Shown in pieces: positions 1 to 11,469 of a stretch of 27,628 nucleotides of DNA (the first letter of the stretch is position 1; each line of letters begins with the position of its first letter). Made by a program: the position numbers and the translations under genes. The stretch lies in contig CAMCTC010000064.1 in assembly GCA_945878355.1 (NCBI GenBank), positions 1 to 27,628 of the forward strand, read 5' to 3'. The DNA is from Bordetella parapertussis (lineage in GTDB: Bacteria; Pseudomonadota; Gammaproteobacteria; Burkholderiales; Burkholderiaceae_C). Under the pieces are notes generated by a model. That model saw only the letters and a list, made by a program, of their open reading frames with translations. It did no database searches and was not told where the DNA came from.

Positions 1-2719
1 CCAGCAGCTTGCGCAACTCCTCGGCCCACAGCACGGCGCTGGCCAAGGCCAGCAGCAGGCCCAGTGTGGCCAAAGCCAGCGGCTGGGTGTGGAACATCGC
101 TTGCAGCGGCGGCGCCCACAGCACCGCTGCCTGCAGCGCGACCGACAGCGCCAGCCCGCCGAGCAGCCAGGGGTTCTTCAGCAGCCCCAGCCGCAGCGCC
201 GATCGCTGGGCCGACTGGCAGTTCAGCAGGTTGAACCACTGGCACATCGCCAGCAGCGTGAAGGTCTCGGTGCGCACCAGCGCGAGATCGGCGCCCTGGG
301 CCTCAGGCGCCCATGCGCCACCGCCGATGCGCCAGGCATACCAGCCAAAGCACAGCGCCACCGTTGCGGCAGCCATCAGCATCGCCCGGACCAGCATCGC
401 CCGGTCGACCAGCGGGTCGTCGCGCGGCACCGGTGGGCGGCGCATCTCGTCGCCGTCGGGTGGGTCCATCACCAGGTTGACCGTCAGCGTGCCCTCGGTG
501 ACCAGATTGATCCACAGCAGTTGCACCGCGGCCAGCGGCAGCGGGTAGCCGCCCAGCAAGGCCAGCAACAGGATCGCGACCTCGTCGACCGAGGTCGCGA
601 ACAGGTACAGGATCACCTTCTTGAGATTGGCGTAGACCGCCCGACCCTGCTCGACCGCGCCGACGATGGTGGCGAAGTTGTCGTCGGTGATGACGATGCG
701 GGCTGCGCTCTTGGCGACCTCGGTGCCGCTCAGGCCCATCGCGACGCCGACGTCGGCGCGCGCCAGTGCCGGCGCGTCGTTGACGCCGTCGCCGGTCATC
801 GCCACGACCTCGCCGCGGGCTTGCAGCGCCTCGACGATGCGCAGCTTGTGCGCCGGCTGGACGCGGGCGAAGACGGCGATCTGCGGCAGCGCGTCGCGCA
901 GTTCGGCCTCGCTCATGCGTTCGAGCGTCGGGCCGTCGACGGCGCGGTCGCCTGGCTTGGCGATGCCCAGTTCGCGGGCGATCGCCATGCCGGTGAGCTG
1001 GTGATCGCCGGTGACCATCACGACCCGGATGCCAGCGGCGCGGCAATCGGCGACCGCATCGCGTGCGGTCTCGCGCGGCGGGTCGATCTGTCCGGCCAGG
1101 CCCAGCAGCCTGACGCGGCCGGCCAGTGCGTCGAAACCTGCCTGCAGGTCCGACGATCCGTCGTCGACGACCGCGATGGCCAGCACGCGCAGCGCGTTGG
1201 CCGCCATCGCTTCAGCCGCGGTGCGGGCCGCGTGCAGCGTCTCGGGCGGGTTGGCTGGGTTGCCAGCACACAGCCGCAGCACCGCTTCGGGCGAGCCCTT
1301 GAGGTAGATGACGCGACGCGCGTCGGCCAGGCCGTGCAGCGTGCCCATCATCTGGCGGTCGGCGTCGAAAGCCAGCTCGGCCTCGCGCGGCGCAGCTTGT
1401 GCCAGCGCGGCCAGGTCCAGGCCCGCCTTGACGGCGAGCACCAGCAGCGCTGCTTCGGTCGGGTCGCCCAGCGCCGACCAGCGAGCTTGGCTGCCCTGCG
1501 GTGGCAGCATCTGCGCGTCGTTGCACAGCGCGCCGGCCAGCACCAGCTGGTGCAGCGCCGGGTCGGCAGACAGCGTCAAGGGCTGCGCTGACTCGGTGAT
1601 CGCGCCCACCGGGGCCTCACCTACGCCGCTGACGGCCAGGCTGCGTCCGATTGCCGCACCGGGCAGCCACAGCGCGGTGACCGTCATCTCGTTGCGCGTC
1701 AGCGTGCCGGTCTTGTCGCTGCAGATCACTGTGGTCGAGCCCAGCGTCTCGACCGCAGACAAGCGGCGGATGATCGCGCCGCGCCCGGCCATGCGCTGCA
1801 TGCCCACGGCCAGCGCGATCGACATCGCCACCGGCAGGCCCTCGGGCACCATCGACACCATCTGGCTGATCGCCACCATCAGCAACTCGGTCAGCGGCAG
1901 CCGGCGCCACAGCCCCAGCAACACGACCAGCGCGAACAGCGCCACTGCCGCAACCACCAGCGCTTGGCCGAAGCGGGTGATGCGCCGCTCCAGCGGGGTC
2001 GGCGCTTCGGTCGTGGCTTCGGTCAGGCAGGCGATGCGGCCGACCTCGGTGTGCACGCCGGTGGCCACCACCACCGCAACGGCCCGACCGGCGCTGACAT
2101 GGGTGCCCGAATAGACCATGTTGTGCCGGTCGGCCAGACCTGTATCGTCGGCCACCGGCGCCACCTGCTTGGCGACCGGTGTCGACTCGCCGGTCAGCGC
2201 GGCCTCGGCCAGTTGCAATTGCGCACAGTCGACCAACCTGGCGTCGGCCGCTACCGCGTCGCCTGCGGTCAGCAACAGCAGGTCGCCCGGCACCAGATCG
2301 CGCGCTTCGATGCTGGCAGGCAGGCCTTCGCGCAGCACCCGCACCCGCAGCGACGAGATCCGGCGCAGCGCTGCCATCGATCGCTCGGCGCGACCTTCCT
2401 GCAAGGTGCCGATCAAGGCGTTGACGAACACCACCGCCAGGATCACCGCCGCATCGCCGAAATGCCCCAATGCCACCGCCAGCACGGCGGCGATGAACAG
2501 CATGCCGATCAGCGGGCTCCAGAACTGGCGCGCGAAACGCCGCCACAGCGGATGCGGCGGTGGCTCGGGCAGACTGTTGGCGCCATGCCGGTGCAGCCTG
2601 GCCTGGCATTCGGCGCGGTCCAGGCCCAGTGCGGCGTCAGTGCCGGTCAGCGCCAGCACCTCGGCGCTGGGCATCGCGTGCCAGCGATGGGGTGGCGGCG
2701 TGGGCGTCGGGCCGCTCAT
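1..2719 (-). CDS. Cation-translocating P-type ATPase, type II (Ca2+-like), partial at the C-terminal end
   Basis: Membrane pump that uses ATP to move a cation. The frame is open from an ATG at 2719 to the window edge (about 906 codons) with no stop seen, so only the extreme C-terminus is missing. Visible landmarks in order: N-terminal actuator region, a helical pair near residues 69-106, LTGEST (175-180), PEGLP in the fourth helix (292-296), the phosphorylated Asp335 in DKTGTLT, a KGSPE nucleotide-binding motif, MTGDGVNDAPAL starting at residue 641, and a final helical region after MDPP. All lie in one frame, so there is no net frameshift. PEGLP and the absence of CPC or an N-terminal CxxC domain argue against the heavy-metal type and for the type II Ca2+/Na+,K+-like group. 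The ion cannot be assigned from sequence alone. Confidence 0.9.
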   Translation of the reverse strand, partial: MSGPTPTPPPHRWHAMPSAEVLALTGTDAALGLDRAECQARLHRHGANSLPEPPPHPLWRRFARQFWSPLIGMLFIAAVLAVALGHFGDAAVILAVVFVNALIGTLQEGRAERSMAALRRISSLRVRVLREGLPASIEARDLVPGDLLLLTAGDAVAADARLVDCAQLQLAEAALTGESTPVAKQVAPVADDTGLADRHNMVYSGTHVSAGRAVAVVVATGVHTEVGRIACLTEATTEAPTPLERRITRFGQALVVAAVALFALVVLLGLWRRLPLTELLMVAISQMVSMVPEGLPVAMSIALAVGMQRMAGRGAIIRRLSAVETLGSTTVICSDKTGTLTRNEMTVTALWLPGAAIGRSLAVSGVGEAPVGAITESAQPLTLSADPALHQLVLAGALCNDAQMLPPQGSQARWSALGDPTEAALLVLAVKAGLDLAALAQAAPREAELAFDADRQMMGTLHGLADARRVIYLKGSPEAVLRLCAGNPANPPETLHAARTAAEAMAANALRVLAIAVVDDGSSDLQAGFDALAGRVRLLGLAGQIDPPRETARDAVADCRAAGIRVVMVTGDHQLTGMAIARELGIAKPGDRAVDGPTLERMSEAELRDALPQIAVFARVQPAHKLRIVEALQARGEVVAMTGDGVNDAPALARADVGVAMGLSGTEVAKSAARIVITDDNFATIVGAVEQGRAVYANLKKVILYLFATSVDEVAILLLALLGGYPLPLAAVQLLWINLVTEGTLTVNLVMDPPDGDEMRRPPVPRDDPLVDRAMLVRAMLMAAATVALCFGWYAWRIGGGAWAPEAQGADLALVRTETFTLLAMCQWFNLLNCQSAQRSALRLGLLKNPWLLGGLALSVALQAAVLWAPPLQAMFHTQPLALATLGLLLALASAVLWAEELRKLL

Positions 2720-2794
2720 GCTGCTTGCCGCTCGGCCGGCGCAGGGTCTTGCGGCCGATAGGTGCTGGTCGGCCTGTGCGGTGGGTCAGTTGGT

Positions 2795-2811
2795 CTGCGC
2801 ATGCTGCGCAG
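2795..2811 (-). terminator. Hairpin after rdgC, possible terminator
   Basis: CTGCGCA and TGCGCAG form a perfect 7-bp stem around a 3-nt loop, starting 36 nt past the rdgC stop and upstream of the ATPase start. There is no T-run after it on the minus strand, so termination is only a guess. Confidence 0.35.
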
Positions 2812-2847
2812 TCTGCAGCGCAAGCTGCACCGCAGCTTTGTCAGGTG

Positions 2848-3822
2848 TCAGTCGGCGGCCGATTCCCAGGGCGGCAGGCTGTGGTCTGTGGCTTGAACCG
2901 AGACTTCAGGCGCCACTGTCGGCACGGGGTCGCCAATCACCTGTTCGCCGCCCAGCGCGTCCAGCAAGTCACCGATCATCGGCGCCAGCTCGCCGGTGGC
3001 GATCGCCGCGTCGGCTTCGAAGTTGTCTTCCTTCTTGCCGCCGGACTCGAACACGCCGTCCAGGAAGGCGATTTTCTTGACCAGCAGCGCCTCGGTCAGC
3101 ATGAACGAGACCCGCCCTTGCCAGGTCAGCGCGAGCCGGGTCGGCTGCTTGCCGGCGAGGATGTGCTCGCGGATCTCGGCGATGTCGAGCGCATGGCGAG
3201 CGTAGCGAACCACAGGCTTTTCGCCGTCGGCAGCTTTCAACTCGCAGTCGCGGTCGATCGTGAAACCGGCCGGCGCCTCGCCGCTGACCAGCCATTCGGC
3301 CATGCAGGCTGCCGGTGACAGCGCGGTGTTGACGAGCTGGGCGCTCAGGCCCGGCAAGGCCTGGGTCAGCGCGGTCAGCACCTCGTCGGCGCGCGATTGG
3401 CTGCCCGCATCTATCACCAGCAGCCGATCGGCGGGCGCGATCCAGACCTTGACGGTGGCGCGCTTGGTGAACGCCATCGGCAACAAGTCGAGCAAGGCCT
3501 GGTCCTTGAGCTCGTTGCGCTGCTTCTTGCCGGGTTTGCGGCCGGTCTGCTTTTCGACCTGGACCGCGAGTGCGTCGACCTGGCGCTTGATCACCGAGCC
3601 TGGCACCACTTTTTGCTCGACCATCAGCTGCAGCAGCCACTGGCCGTTGATGGCCTCGATCAGTGCGCCATGCTCCTCGCCGCGCGGTGCGACCCAGCCC
3701 GACGAGCGGGCCTGGGTGGCGCCGCATTCGGCAAACCGGACCGACGCCAGGGCCTGGTCTATCTGCGCCACAGTCGCCGACCAATCGGGCCCCAGGCGGT
3801 ACACCATCAGGTTCTTGAACAT
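2848..3822 (-). CDS. rdgC: Recombination-associated protein RdgC
   Basis: Nucleoid-associated, DNA-binding protein; in E. coli and Neisseria, RdgC binds double-stranded DNA as a ring and limits RecA action. The product is 324 residues against about 303 in E. coli. It begins MFKNLMVYRL, typical of the family, and ends in an acidic, low-complexity tail of roughly 40 residues. The frame stays open far upstream, but the ATG at 3822 is chosen because it matches the conserved family N-terminus. It lies 86 bp downstream of ahpF on the same strand, so some read-through from ahpF is possible. A CACAAT hexamer in that gap could be a -10 of its own, though no good -35 accompanies it. Confidence 0.93.
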   Translation of the reverse strand: MFKNLMVYRLGPDWSATVAQIDQALASVRFAECGATQARSSGWVAPRGEEHGALIEAINGQWLLQLMVEQKVVPGSVIKRQVDALAVQVEKQTGRKPGKKQRNELKDQALLDLLPMAFTKRATVKVWIAPADRLLVIDAGSQSRADEVLTALTQALPGLSAQLVNTALSPAACMAEWLVSGEAPAGFTIDRDCELKAADGEKPVVRYARHALDIAEIREHILAGKQPTRLALTWQGRVSFMLTEALLVKKIAFLDGVFESGGKKEDNFEADAAIATGELAPMIGDLLDALGGEQVIGDPVPTVAPEVSVQATDHSLPPWESAAD

Positions 3823-3908
3823 GCTTGCCCTTCGCGGCAGCCGATGGCTGAGCGCAAAAAGGCGCGATTGTGCCTGCGACCCGGCTGGCGACCGAGCCCA
3901 GCCCGGGT

Positions 3909-5486
3909 TCAGGCGGCGGCCAGCGCGAGCGCTGGCGAGCGCATCAAGTGGTCGAAAGCCCCCAGCGCGGCCTTGGCGCCGTCGCCCACCGCGATCACGA
4001 TCTGCTTGAACGGCACCGTCGTGACGTCGCCAGCGGCGTAGACGCCGGGCAGGTCGGTCGCGCCCTTGGCATCGACGACGATCTCGCCATGCCGGCTCAA
4101 GCCCAGCGTGCCCTTGAGCCACTCGGTGTTGGGCACCAGGCCGATCTGCACGAACACGCCTTCCAGCGCGACCTGGTGGGCCGTGCCGCTGGCGCGGTCG
4201 GTGTAGTGCAGCGCGTTGACCTTCTCGCCGTCGCCACTGATCTCGGTGGTCTGGGCGCCGGTGTGGACGGTGACGTTGGCCAGGCTGTTGAGCTTGGCCA
4301 CCAGCACCGCGTCGGCGCGCAGCGCGTCGGCGAACTCGATCAAGGTGACGTGGGCCACCAGACCGGCCAGGTCTATCGCGGCCTCGACGCCCGAGTTGCC
4401 GCCGCCGATCACCGCCACCCGCTTGCCCTTGAACAGCGGGCCATCGCAGTGCGGGCAATAGGCGACGCCGCGGTTGCGGTAGGTCTTCTCGCCAGGGACA
4501 TTGACCTCGCGCCAGCGCGCGCCAGTGGCGATCAGCACGCTGCGGCTGCGCAGCATGGCGCCGTTAGCCAGTTGCACGCCGACCAGGCCGCCGGGCTCGG
4601 TGGCCGGGATCAGTTTCTCGGCCCGTTGGCCGTTCATCACGTCGACTTCGTACTGGCGCACATGCTGCTCGAGCGCGACGGCGAAGCTCGGCCCGTCGGT
4701 GGCCTGCACCGAGACGAAGTTCTCGATCGCCAGCGTGTCGAGCGTCTGGCCGCCGAAGCGCTCGGCCAGCACCCCTGTGCGTATGCCTTTGCGGGCGGCG
4801 TAGACCGCTGCGGCCGCGCCGGCCGGGCCGCCGCCGACGATCAGCATGTCGTAGGGTGCTTCGGCCGCCAATCTGGCGGCGTCGCGCTTGGCGCTGCCGC
4901 TGTCGAGCTTGGCGACGATCTCTTCGACCGCCATCCGGCCCTGGCCGAAGACCTGGCCGTTCAGGAAAACCGTTGGCACCGCCATGATCTTGCGCTGCGT
5001 CACTTCGTCCTGGAACAGCGCGCCGTCTATCGTCACCGCGCTGATGGCCGGGTTCAGCACAGCCAGCAGGTTGAGCGCTTGCACCACGTCCGGGCAGTTG
5101 TGGCAGCTCAGCGACATGTAGACCTCGAAGTGGGCCGGTCCCTCGAGCGCCTGGATCTGCTCGATCAAGGCCGCGTCGACCTTGGGCGGGTGGCCGCCGG
5201 TCTGCAGCAGTGCCAGCACCAGCGAGGTGAACTCATGGCCGAGCGGGATGCCGGCGAAGCGAATGCGTGCCGGCTGGCCCGGCGCGCCGACCGTGAACGA
5301 GGGCGAGCGCTCGCCGTCATCGCGCTGCACCAGGCTGACCAGCGGGCTGAGCGAGACGATGTCCTGCAGCAGCGTCAGCAGTTCTTTCGACTTGGCGCTG
5401 TCGTCAAGCGACGCCACCAGTTCGATCGGCCGTTGCAGCCGCTCGAGGTAGCCCTTCAATTGGGTCTTGAGGGTCGGGTTCAACAT
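3909..5486 (-). CDS. ahpF: Alkyl hydroperoxide reductase subunit F (NADH:peroxiredoxin reductase)
   Basis: Flavoprotein disulfide reductase of 525 residues (E. coli 521) that passes electrons from NADH to AhpC. The N-terminal thioredoxin-like fold carries the redox pair CHNC at Cys128/Cys131. The thioredoxin-reductase-like part follows, with an FAD-binding GGGPAG loop, the second pair CPHC at Cys344/Cys347, an NAD-binding GGGNSG loop and a C-terminal [10 protein letters not shown] motif. The start at 5486 ([10 protein letters not shown]) is preferred over the ATG at 5495. It aligns with the E. coli start and has AAGGA about 9 nt upstream, whereas the 5495 ATG abuts that same sequence. It follows ahpC by 70 bp, with a hairpin between them that may lower ahpF output relative to ahpC. 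Confidence 0.96.
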   Translation of the reverse strand: MLNPTLKTQLKGYLERLQRPIELVASLDDSAKSKELLTLLQDIVSLSPLVSLVQRDDGERSPSFTVGAPGQPARIRFAGIPLGHEFTSLVLALLQTGGHPPKVDAALIEQIQALEGPAHFEVYMSLSCHNCPDVVQALNLLAVLNPAISAVTIDGALFQDEVTQRKIMAVPTVFLNGQVFGQGRMAVEEIVAKLDSGSAKRDAARLAAEAPYDMLIVGGGPAGAAAAVYAARKGIRTGVLAERFGGQTLDTLAIENFVSVQATDGPSFAVALEQHVRQYEVDVMNGQRAEKLIPATEPGGLVGVQLANGAMLRSRSVLIATGARWREVNVPGEKTYRNRGVAYCPHCDGPLFKGKRVAVIGGGNSGVEAAIDLAGLVAHVTLIEFADALRADAVLVAKLNSLANVTVHTGAQTTEISGDGEKVNALHYTDRASGTAHQVALEGVFVQIGLVPNTEWLKGTLGLSRHGEIVVDAKGATDLPGVYAAGDVTTVPFKQIVIAVGDGAKAALGAFDHLMRSPALALAAA

Positions 5487-5518
5487 GGTGTTCATCCTTT
5501 GACGATGGGGCAGGTCGG

Positions 5519-5543
5519 CCTGCCACCTTTGTGGGGCGGCAGG
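5519..5543 (-). terminator. Intercistronic ahpC-ahpF hairpin, possible attenuator
   Basis: CCTGCC and GGCAGG, with an extra CC/GG pair inside, form a stem-loop in the 70-bp gap between ahpC and ahpF. No T-run follows, so it is more likely a partial terminator or an mRNA-end stabiliser than a full stop. That would fit AhpC usually being made in excess over AhpF. Confidence 0.4.
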
Positions 5544-5556
5544 TCCGGGGTCTTGC

Positions 5557-6120
5557 TCAGATCTTGCCGACCAGGTCAAGGCTGGGCGCCAGGGTCTCGG
5601 CACCCGGCGTCCACTTGGCGGGGCAAACTTCACCCGGGTGAGCGGCGACGTATTGCGCGGCTTGCACTTTGCGCAGCAGCTCGGTGGCGTCACGGCCGAT
5701 GCCGTTGTCGTGGATTTCGCACAGCTTGATCTGGCCTTCGGGGTTGACCACGAAGGTGCCGCGCAGCGCCATGCCTTCTTCTTCGATCATCACGTCGAAG
5801 TTGCGGGCCAGCCTGCCGGTCGGGTCGCCCACCAGCGGGTAGCTGACCTTGGCGATGGTGTCCGAGCTGTCGTGCCAGGCTTTGTGGGCGAAGTGGCTGT
5901 CGGTGGACACGCCGTAGATCTCCACGCCCAGGTCCTTGAAGGTCGGGTAGTGGTCGGCCAGGTCGCCGAGTTCGGTCGGGCAGACGAAAGTGAAGTCTGC
6001 CGGGTAGAACACCAGCACCGACCAATGGCCGATCAAGCTGGCTTCGGTGAGCTCGATGAACTTGCCGTTCTGGTACGCGGTGGCTTTGAAGGGCTTGACT
6101 TGGGTGTTGATGATTGACAT
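5557..6120 (-). CDS. ahpC: Alkyl hydroperoxide reductase subunit C (2-Cys peroxiredoxin AhpC)
   Basis: Cytoplasmic peroxiredoxin that reduces hydrogen peroxide and organic peroxides and is recycled by AhpF, encoded next. It has 187 residues, the same length as E. coli AhpC. The peroxidatic Cys47 sits in the FVCPTE motif, and the resolving cysteine lies in [10 protein letters not shown] near residue 166. The C-terminal [11 protein letters not shown] is the tail needed for the overoxidation-sensitive AhpC type. The ATG at 6120 is used because it gives the family N-terminus [11 protein letters not shown] and has AGGA about 8 nt upstream; the frame itself stays open to 6174. The gene is divergent from the formate dehydrogenase operon. 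Confidence 0.97.
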   Translation of the reverse strand: MSIINTQVKPFKATAYQNGKFIELTEASLIGHWSVLVFYPADFTFVCPTELGDLADHYPTFKDLGVEIYGVSTDSHFAHKAWHDSSDTIAKVSYPLVGDPTGRLARNFDVMIEEEGMALRGTFVVNPEGQIKLCEIHDNGIGRDATELLRKVQAAQYVAAHPGEVCPAKWTPGAETLAPSLDLVGKI

Positions 6121-6177
6121 GGTGAGGTCCTGGGGTGGGGTTGTGAAGTGGCGATGGATGAATTCTCGTTGCACTGC

Positions 6178-6216
6178 AGCATTGCGTGGGTTGATTGGCT
6201 GAATGGTTGCAATGCT
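6178..6216. promoter_or_regulatory. 8-bp inverted repeat upstream of ahpC
   Basis: AGCATTGC at 6178-6185 and GCAATGCT at 6209-6216 are perfect inverted copies, 31 bp from centre to centre (about three helical turns). They lie 58-96 bp upstream of the ahpC ATG. The arrangement suits a dimeric or tetrameric regulator, but it matches no named site I recognise. Confidence 0.35.
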
Positions 6217-6409
6217 TTTTTACTATCGACTGATCTGTGCGAGCCCTCAGCGCTGAACTTGTTTGACGCGGGGTCTGATGCGCTCTCGGGCGTCCGGCCC
6301 TGCCGCCGCTTCGAGGGGTGGCCGGTGCCGGAATTCGCTGTTCGAATCCCCGGGTTTGATCGATCGCTTGGACAGCAATCCCTGGGTACCGCGATGATCG
6401 GGCCCACAA

Positions 6410-6435
6410 ACCCGACACCACAACCCGACACCACA
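6410..6435 (+). repeat. Two tandem copies of a 13-bp unit before fdh1B
   Basis: ACCCGACACCACA occurs twice head to tail at 6410-6422 and 6423-6435, ending 7 nt before the ATG at 6443. It occupies the place where a ribosome binding site would be, and none is seen there. Confidence 0.8.
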
Positions 6436-6442
6436 GCCCACG

Positions 6443-8274
<1,832 letters not shown>

Positions 8275-8278
<4 letters not shown>

Positions 8279-11130
8279 GCGCCACCGAGCGGTTCGACTT
8301 CACGCTGGACGGCCGCAGCGTCAACGCCCAGCCTGGCGAAACCATCCTGCAGGCGGCGCAGCGACAAGGCGTTCAGATCCCGCGGCTGTGCTTTTCCGAC
8401 AACTTGCGCGCCGATGGCAACTGCCGCGCCTGCGTCGTCGAGATCGACGGTGAGCGCAGCTTGGCGCCGAGTTGCTGCCGCGCACCATCGCTCGGCATGG
8501 TGGTGCAGGCCAGCAGCGAGCGTGCGATCAAGAGCCAGAAGATGGTGCTTGAGTTGCTGCTGGCCGACTTGCCCGATCAGGGCAGCCGCTGGGTCGACGG
8601 CGATGCCGCGCGCCCGCACGGTGAGCTCAGCGATTGGGCCGCCCGGCTGGGCGTGACCGCGCGCCCGGCGCTGGTCGTGCTGCGTCGCGAGCAGCCTGCG
8701 CCCGACTTGAGCCACCCGGCGATGGCCGTCAACCTGGACGCCTGCATCCAGTGCACGCGCTGCGTTCGCGCCTGCCGCGAGACCCAGATGAACGACGTGA
8801 TCGGCATGCTGCACCGCGGTGCTGGGTCGCAGATCGCTTTCGACCTGGGTGACGCGATGGGCGACAGCAGCTGCGTGGGCTGCGGCGAATGCATCCAGGC
8901 TTGCCCGACCGGCGCGCTCAGTGCCAAGACGCTGATCGGTGACCAACGGGTCGACAAGGTGGTCGATTCGGTCTGCCCGTTCTGTGGCGTCGGCTGTCTG
9001 CTGAGCTACCAGCTGCGTGACAACCGGATCGTCGCGGTCCAGGGCCGCAAAGGCCCGGCCAACGACAGCCGGCTCTGCGTCAAAGGCCGTTTCGGCTTCG
9101 ATTACGTGCACCACCGTCAGCGGCTGCTGCGCCCGCTGATCCGCAAGCCTGGGGTGGCCAAGGATTCGAAGTCGACGCCCAGTCCCGAAGACTGGCACGA
9201 GGTCTTTCGTGAGGCGAGTTGGGACGAAGCGCTGGCGCTGGCTGGTGGTGGCCTGAAAGCGCTGCGCGACCAGCATGGCCCCAAGACCTTGGCCGGGTTC
9301 GGCTCGGCCAAGGGCAGCAACGAAGAGGCCTATTTGTTCCAGAAGTTGGTGCGCACCGGTTTCGGCAGCAACAACGTCGACCACTGCACCCGGCTTTGCC
9401 ATGCCAGCAGCGTGGCCGCGCTGCTCGAGGGTGTGGGGTCTGGCGCGGTCAGCAATCCGGTCAACGACGTGCAGCATGCCGAGCTGATCCTGGTGATAGG
9501 CGCCAACCCGACGTCCAACCACCCGGTGGCAGCGACCTGGATGAAGAACGCCGCCGCCCGCGGCACCAAGATCGTCGTCGCCGACCCGCGACGCACCGAC
9601 CTGGCGCGCCACGCCTGGCGCAGCTTGCAGTTCCATCCCGACACCGATGTGGCGCTGCTCAACGCGATGATCCACACCGTGATCGCCGAGGGGCTGACCG
9701 ACCAGGACTTCATCCGCGACCGGGCCAGCAACTTCGAGGCTTTGAAGCTCAACGTGGCGGGCTACACGCCCGAACGCATGGCGCCGATCTGCGGCATCCC
9801 GGCCGAGACCATCCGCGAGGTGGCACGGGCTTTTGCCGGCGCCAAGTCGGCGATGGTGCTCTGGGGCATGGGCGTGAGCCAGCATGTGCACGGCACCGAC
9901 AACGCGCGCTGCCTGATCGCGCTGGTCTGCGTTACCGGCCAGATCGGCAAGCCTGGCAGCGGCTTGCATCCGCTGCGCGGCCAGAACAATGTGCAAGGCG
10001 CCAGCGATGCCGGGCTGATACCGATGATGTTCCCGAACTACCAACGGGTCGACAACCCGCAGGTCCATGCCTGGTTCGAGGACTTCTGGCAGACCCGGCT
10101 CGACGACCAGCCCGGTCTGACCGTGGTCGAGATCCTGCGCAAAGCCCAGGCACCGGAGACCGACCCACGCAAGATCCGCGGCATGTATGTGATGGGCGAG
10201 AACCCGGCGATGAGCGACCCCGACCTGAACCATGCCCGCGAAGGCCTGGCCAGCCTGGCGCACCTGGTGGTGCAGGACTTGTTCATGACCGAGACCGCCT
10301 GGCTCGCCGACGTGGTGTTGCCGGCCTCGGGCTGGCCCGAAAAGACCGGCACCGTGACCAACACCGACCGCATGCTGCAAATGGGTCGGCGCGCGCTCGA
10401 TGCGCCGGGTGAGGCTCGACAAGACCTGTGGATCATCCAGCAGATTGCGGCCCGCATGGGCCTGGAATGGCGCTACGACGGCGAGGACAGCGGCGTTGCC
10501 GCCGTCTACGAGGAGATGCGCCAGGCCTTGCACGGCGTGATCGCCGGCGTCAGCTGGCAGCGGCTCGAGCATGAGCACAGCGTCACCTACCCTTGCCTGA
10601 GCGAAGACGACCCCGGCCAGCCGATTGTCTTCACCGAGCATTTCGCCACCGCCGACGGCCTTGTCCACCTGGTGCCGGCCGACATCATCCCGGCGGCCGA
10701 GCGGCCTGACGACGCTTACCCCTTCGTGCTGATCACGGGTCGCCAACTCGAGCACTGGCACACCGGCAGCATGACGCGCCGCACCGAGGTGCTCGACGCG
10801 CTCGAACCGATGGCCACCGCCAGCCTGCATGGCGCGGACCTGCAGCGTCTGGGGCTGCGAACCGGTGATGTGCTGACGGTGGCGAGCCGCCGCGGCAGCG
10901 TCACGCTGAGCGCAAGGCGCGACGACGGCACACCGACCGGCGCGGTGTTCATCCCCTTTGCCTATGCCGAGGCGGCTGCCAATCTGTTGACCCACGCAGC
11001 GCTAGACCCGACCGCCAAGATCCCGGAGTTCAAGTACTGCGCCGTGCGGGTCGAGCCAGGCGGTGAGTTGCCGACGCCAGCCGCTTATGGATCGAGCTTG
11101 GATGGGTCGGGCTTGACCCGGGCGGGCTGA
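8275..11130 (+). CDS. fdh1A: NAD-dependent formate dehydrogenase, catalytic alpha subunit (Mo/W-bisMGD)
   Basis: Oxidises formate to CO2 at a molybdenum or tungsten pterin centre. It has 951 residues, with AAGGAG 8 nt before the ATG at 8275. Order: ferredoxin-like [2Fe-2S] domain (Cys39, Cys50, Cys53, Cys67); two [4Fe-4S] sets (Cys157/160/163/167 and Cys200/203/206/210); the cluster of the molybdopterin domain (Cys234/237/241/268); the metal-binding Cys375 in RLCHASS, coded TGC and not selenocysteine; and a C-terminal pterin-binding domain (GRQLEHWHTGSMTRR). The His/Cys-ligated cluster motif common after the ferredoxin domain in NuoG and many FdsA proteins is not seen. No fdhD/fdsC or fdsD follows, unlike fds operons. 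Symbol by analogy with Methylorubrum FDH1; fdsA or fdhF would be common database names. Confidence 0.94.
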
Positions 11131-11276
11131 GAGGCCACCGCAGCGCGCCATCGGCGAAGACTGCGTCGACCTGACTGCTGAACGCGCCGCCCGCAGATCT
11201 TGCGTCTGGACCGAGAGAGCTGTTGTGAGCACCATGCCCAGCGGTGCAGGTGCTTGACGCAAGCAGAGGGTTTCAT

Positions 11277-11295
11277 GCCGTCAAATTTGGACGGC
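11277..11295. promoter_or_regulatory. 19-bp imperfect palindrome
   Basis: GCCGTC and GACGGC arms flank AAATTTG; eight of nine base pairs match around the central T. It could be an operator or part of a terminator for the upstream operon. It lies 147-173 nt past the fdh1A stop. Confidence 0.4.
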
Positions 11296-11416
11296 CAGGA
11301 TCGGCGATACCATCGGCGCAAGCTTGGGAAATCAGGAATAGCGCCGGTTGCTCCACCACTTCCATGATTTTTTTCGACAGTCCCGCACGACTTGAAAGTG
11401 CTTGGCCTTGGCTTGA

Positions 11417-11430
11417 TCGAATCCATTCGA
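11417..11430. promoter_or_regulatory. 14-bp dyad near the solute-binding protein start
   Basis: TCGAAT-CC-ATTCGA is a perfect inverted repeat 39-53 nt upstream of the ATG at 11470, a usual place for an operator overlapping a promoter. The regulator is unknown. Confidence 0.4.
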
Positions 11431-11469
11431 CGGAATTTCGCAGATCTTCAACTCCAGAGGGAAATGGCG

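Larger units (their letters stand above)
6121..6442. promoter_or_regulatory. Divergent intergenic region between ahpC and the formate dehydrogenase operon
   Basis: This 322-bp gap must hold the promoters of two opposite operons. It contains an AT-richer patch near 6209-6235 on the ahpC side, the inverted repeat at 6178-6216, a 10-bp palindrome TCAGCGCTGA at 6247-6256, and a tandem 13-bp repeat beside the fdh start. I looked for the four-part OxyR pattern of ATAG/CTAT elements upstream of ahpC. I found only a single ATAG-like half-site (minus strand, near 6231-6236), so OxyR control is plausible from biology but not shown. No gene or RNA gene is recognised. Confidence 0.5.
11131..11469. other. 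Intergenic region upstream of the solute-binding protein
   Basis: This 339-bp stretch has no convincing gene: the frames that cross it lack start signals and family features. It holds two clear dyads (11277-11295 and 11417-11430) and an AT-richer patch around 11365-11375. It probably contains the end of the formate dehydrogenase transcript and the promoter of the next gene. I could not fix a -35/-10 pair. Confidence 0.6.

Noticed and set aside
1617..2609. 330-codon minus-strand frame inside the ATPase gene
   Set aside because: It is out of frame with the TGES, DKTGTLT and GDGVND motifs; the true frame runs from 2719 to the window edge.
6341..6352. TTCGAATCCCCG, resembling a tRNA T-loop
   Set aside because: No acceptor, D-arm or anticodon stem can be folded around it, so it is not a tRNA or a clear tRNA remnant.
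9397..9399. Selenocysteine at the formate dehydrogenase active site
   Set aside because: The codon is TGC (Cys375), not TGA, and no SECIS element is needed.
11085..11426. 113-codon minus-strand frame in the gap before the solute-binding gene
   Set aside because: No ribosome site, no recognisable domain, and it overlaps the end of fdh1A.
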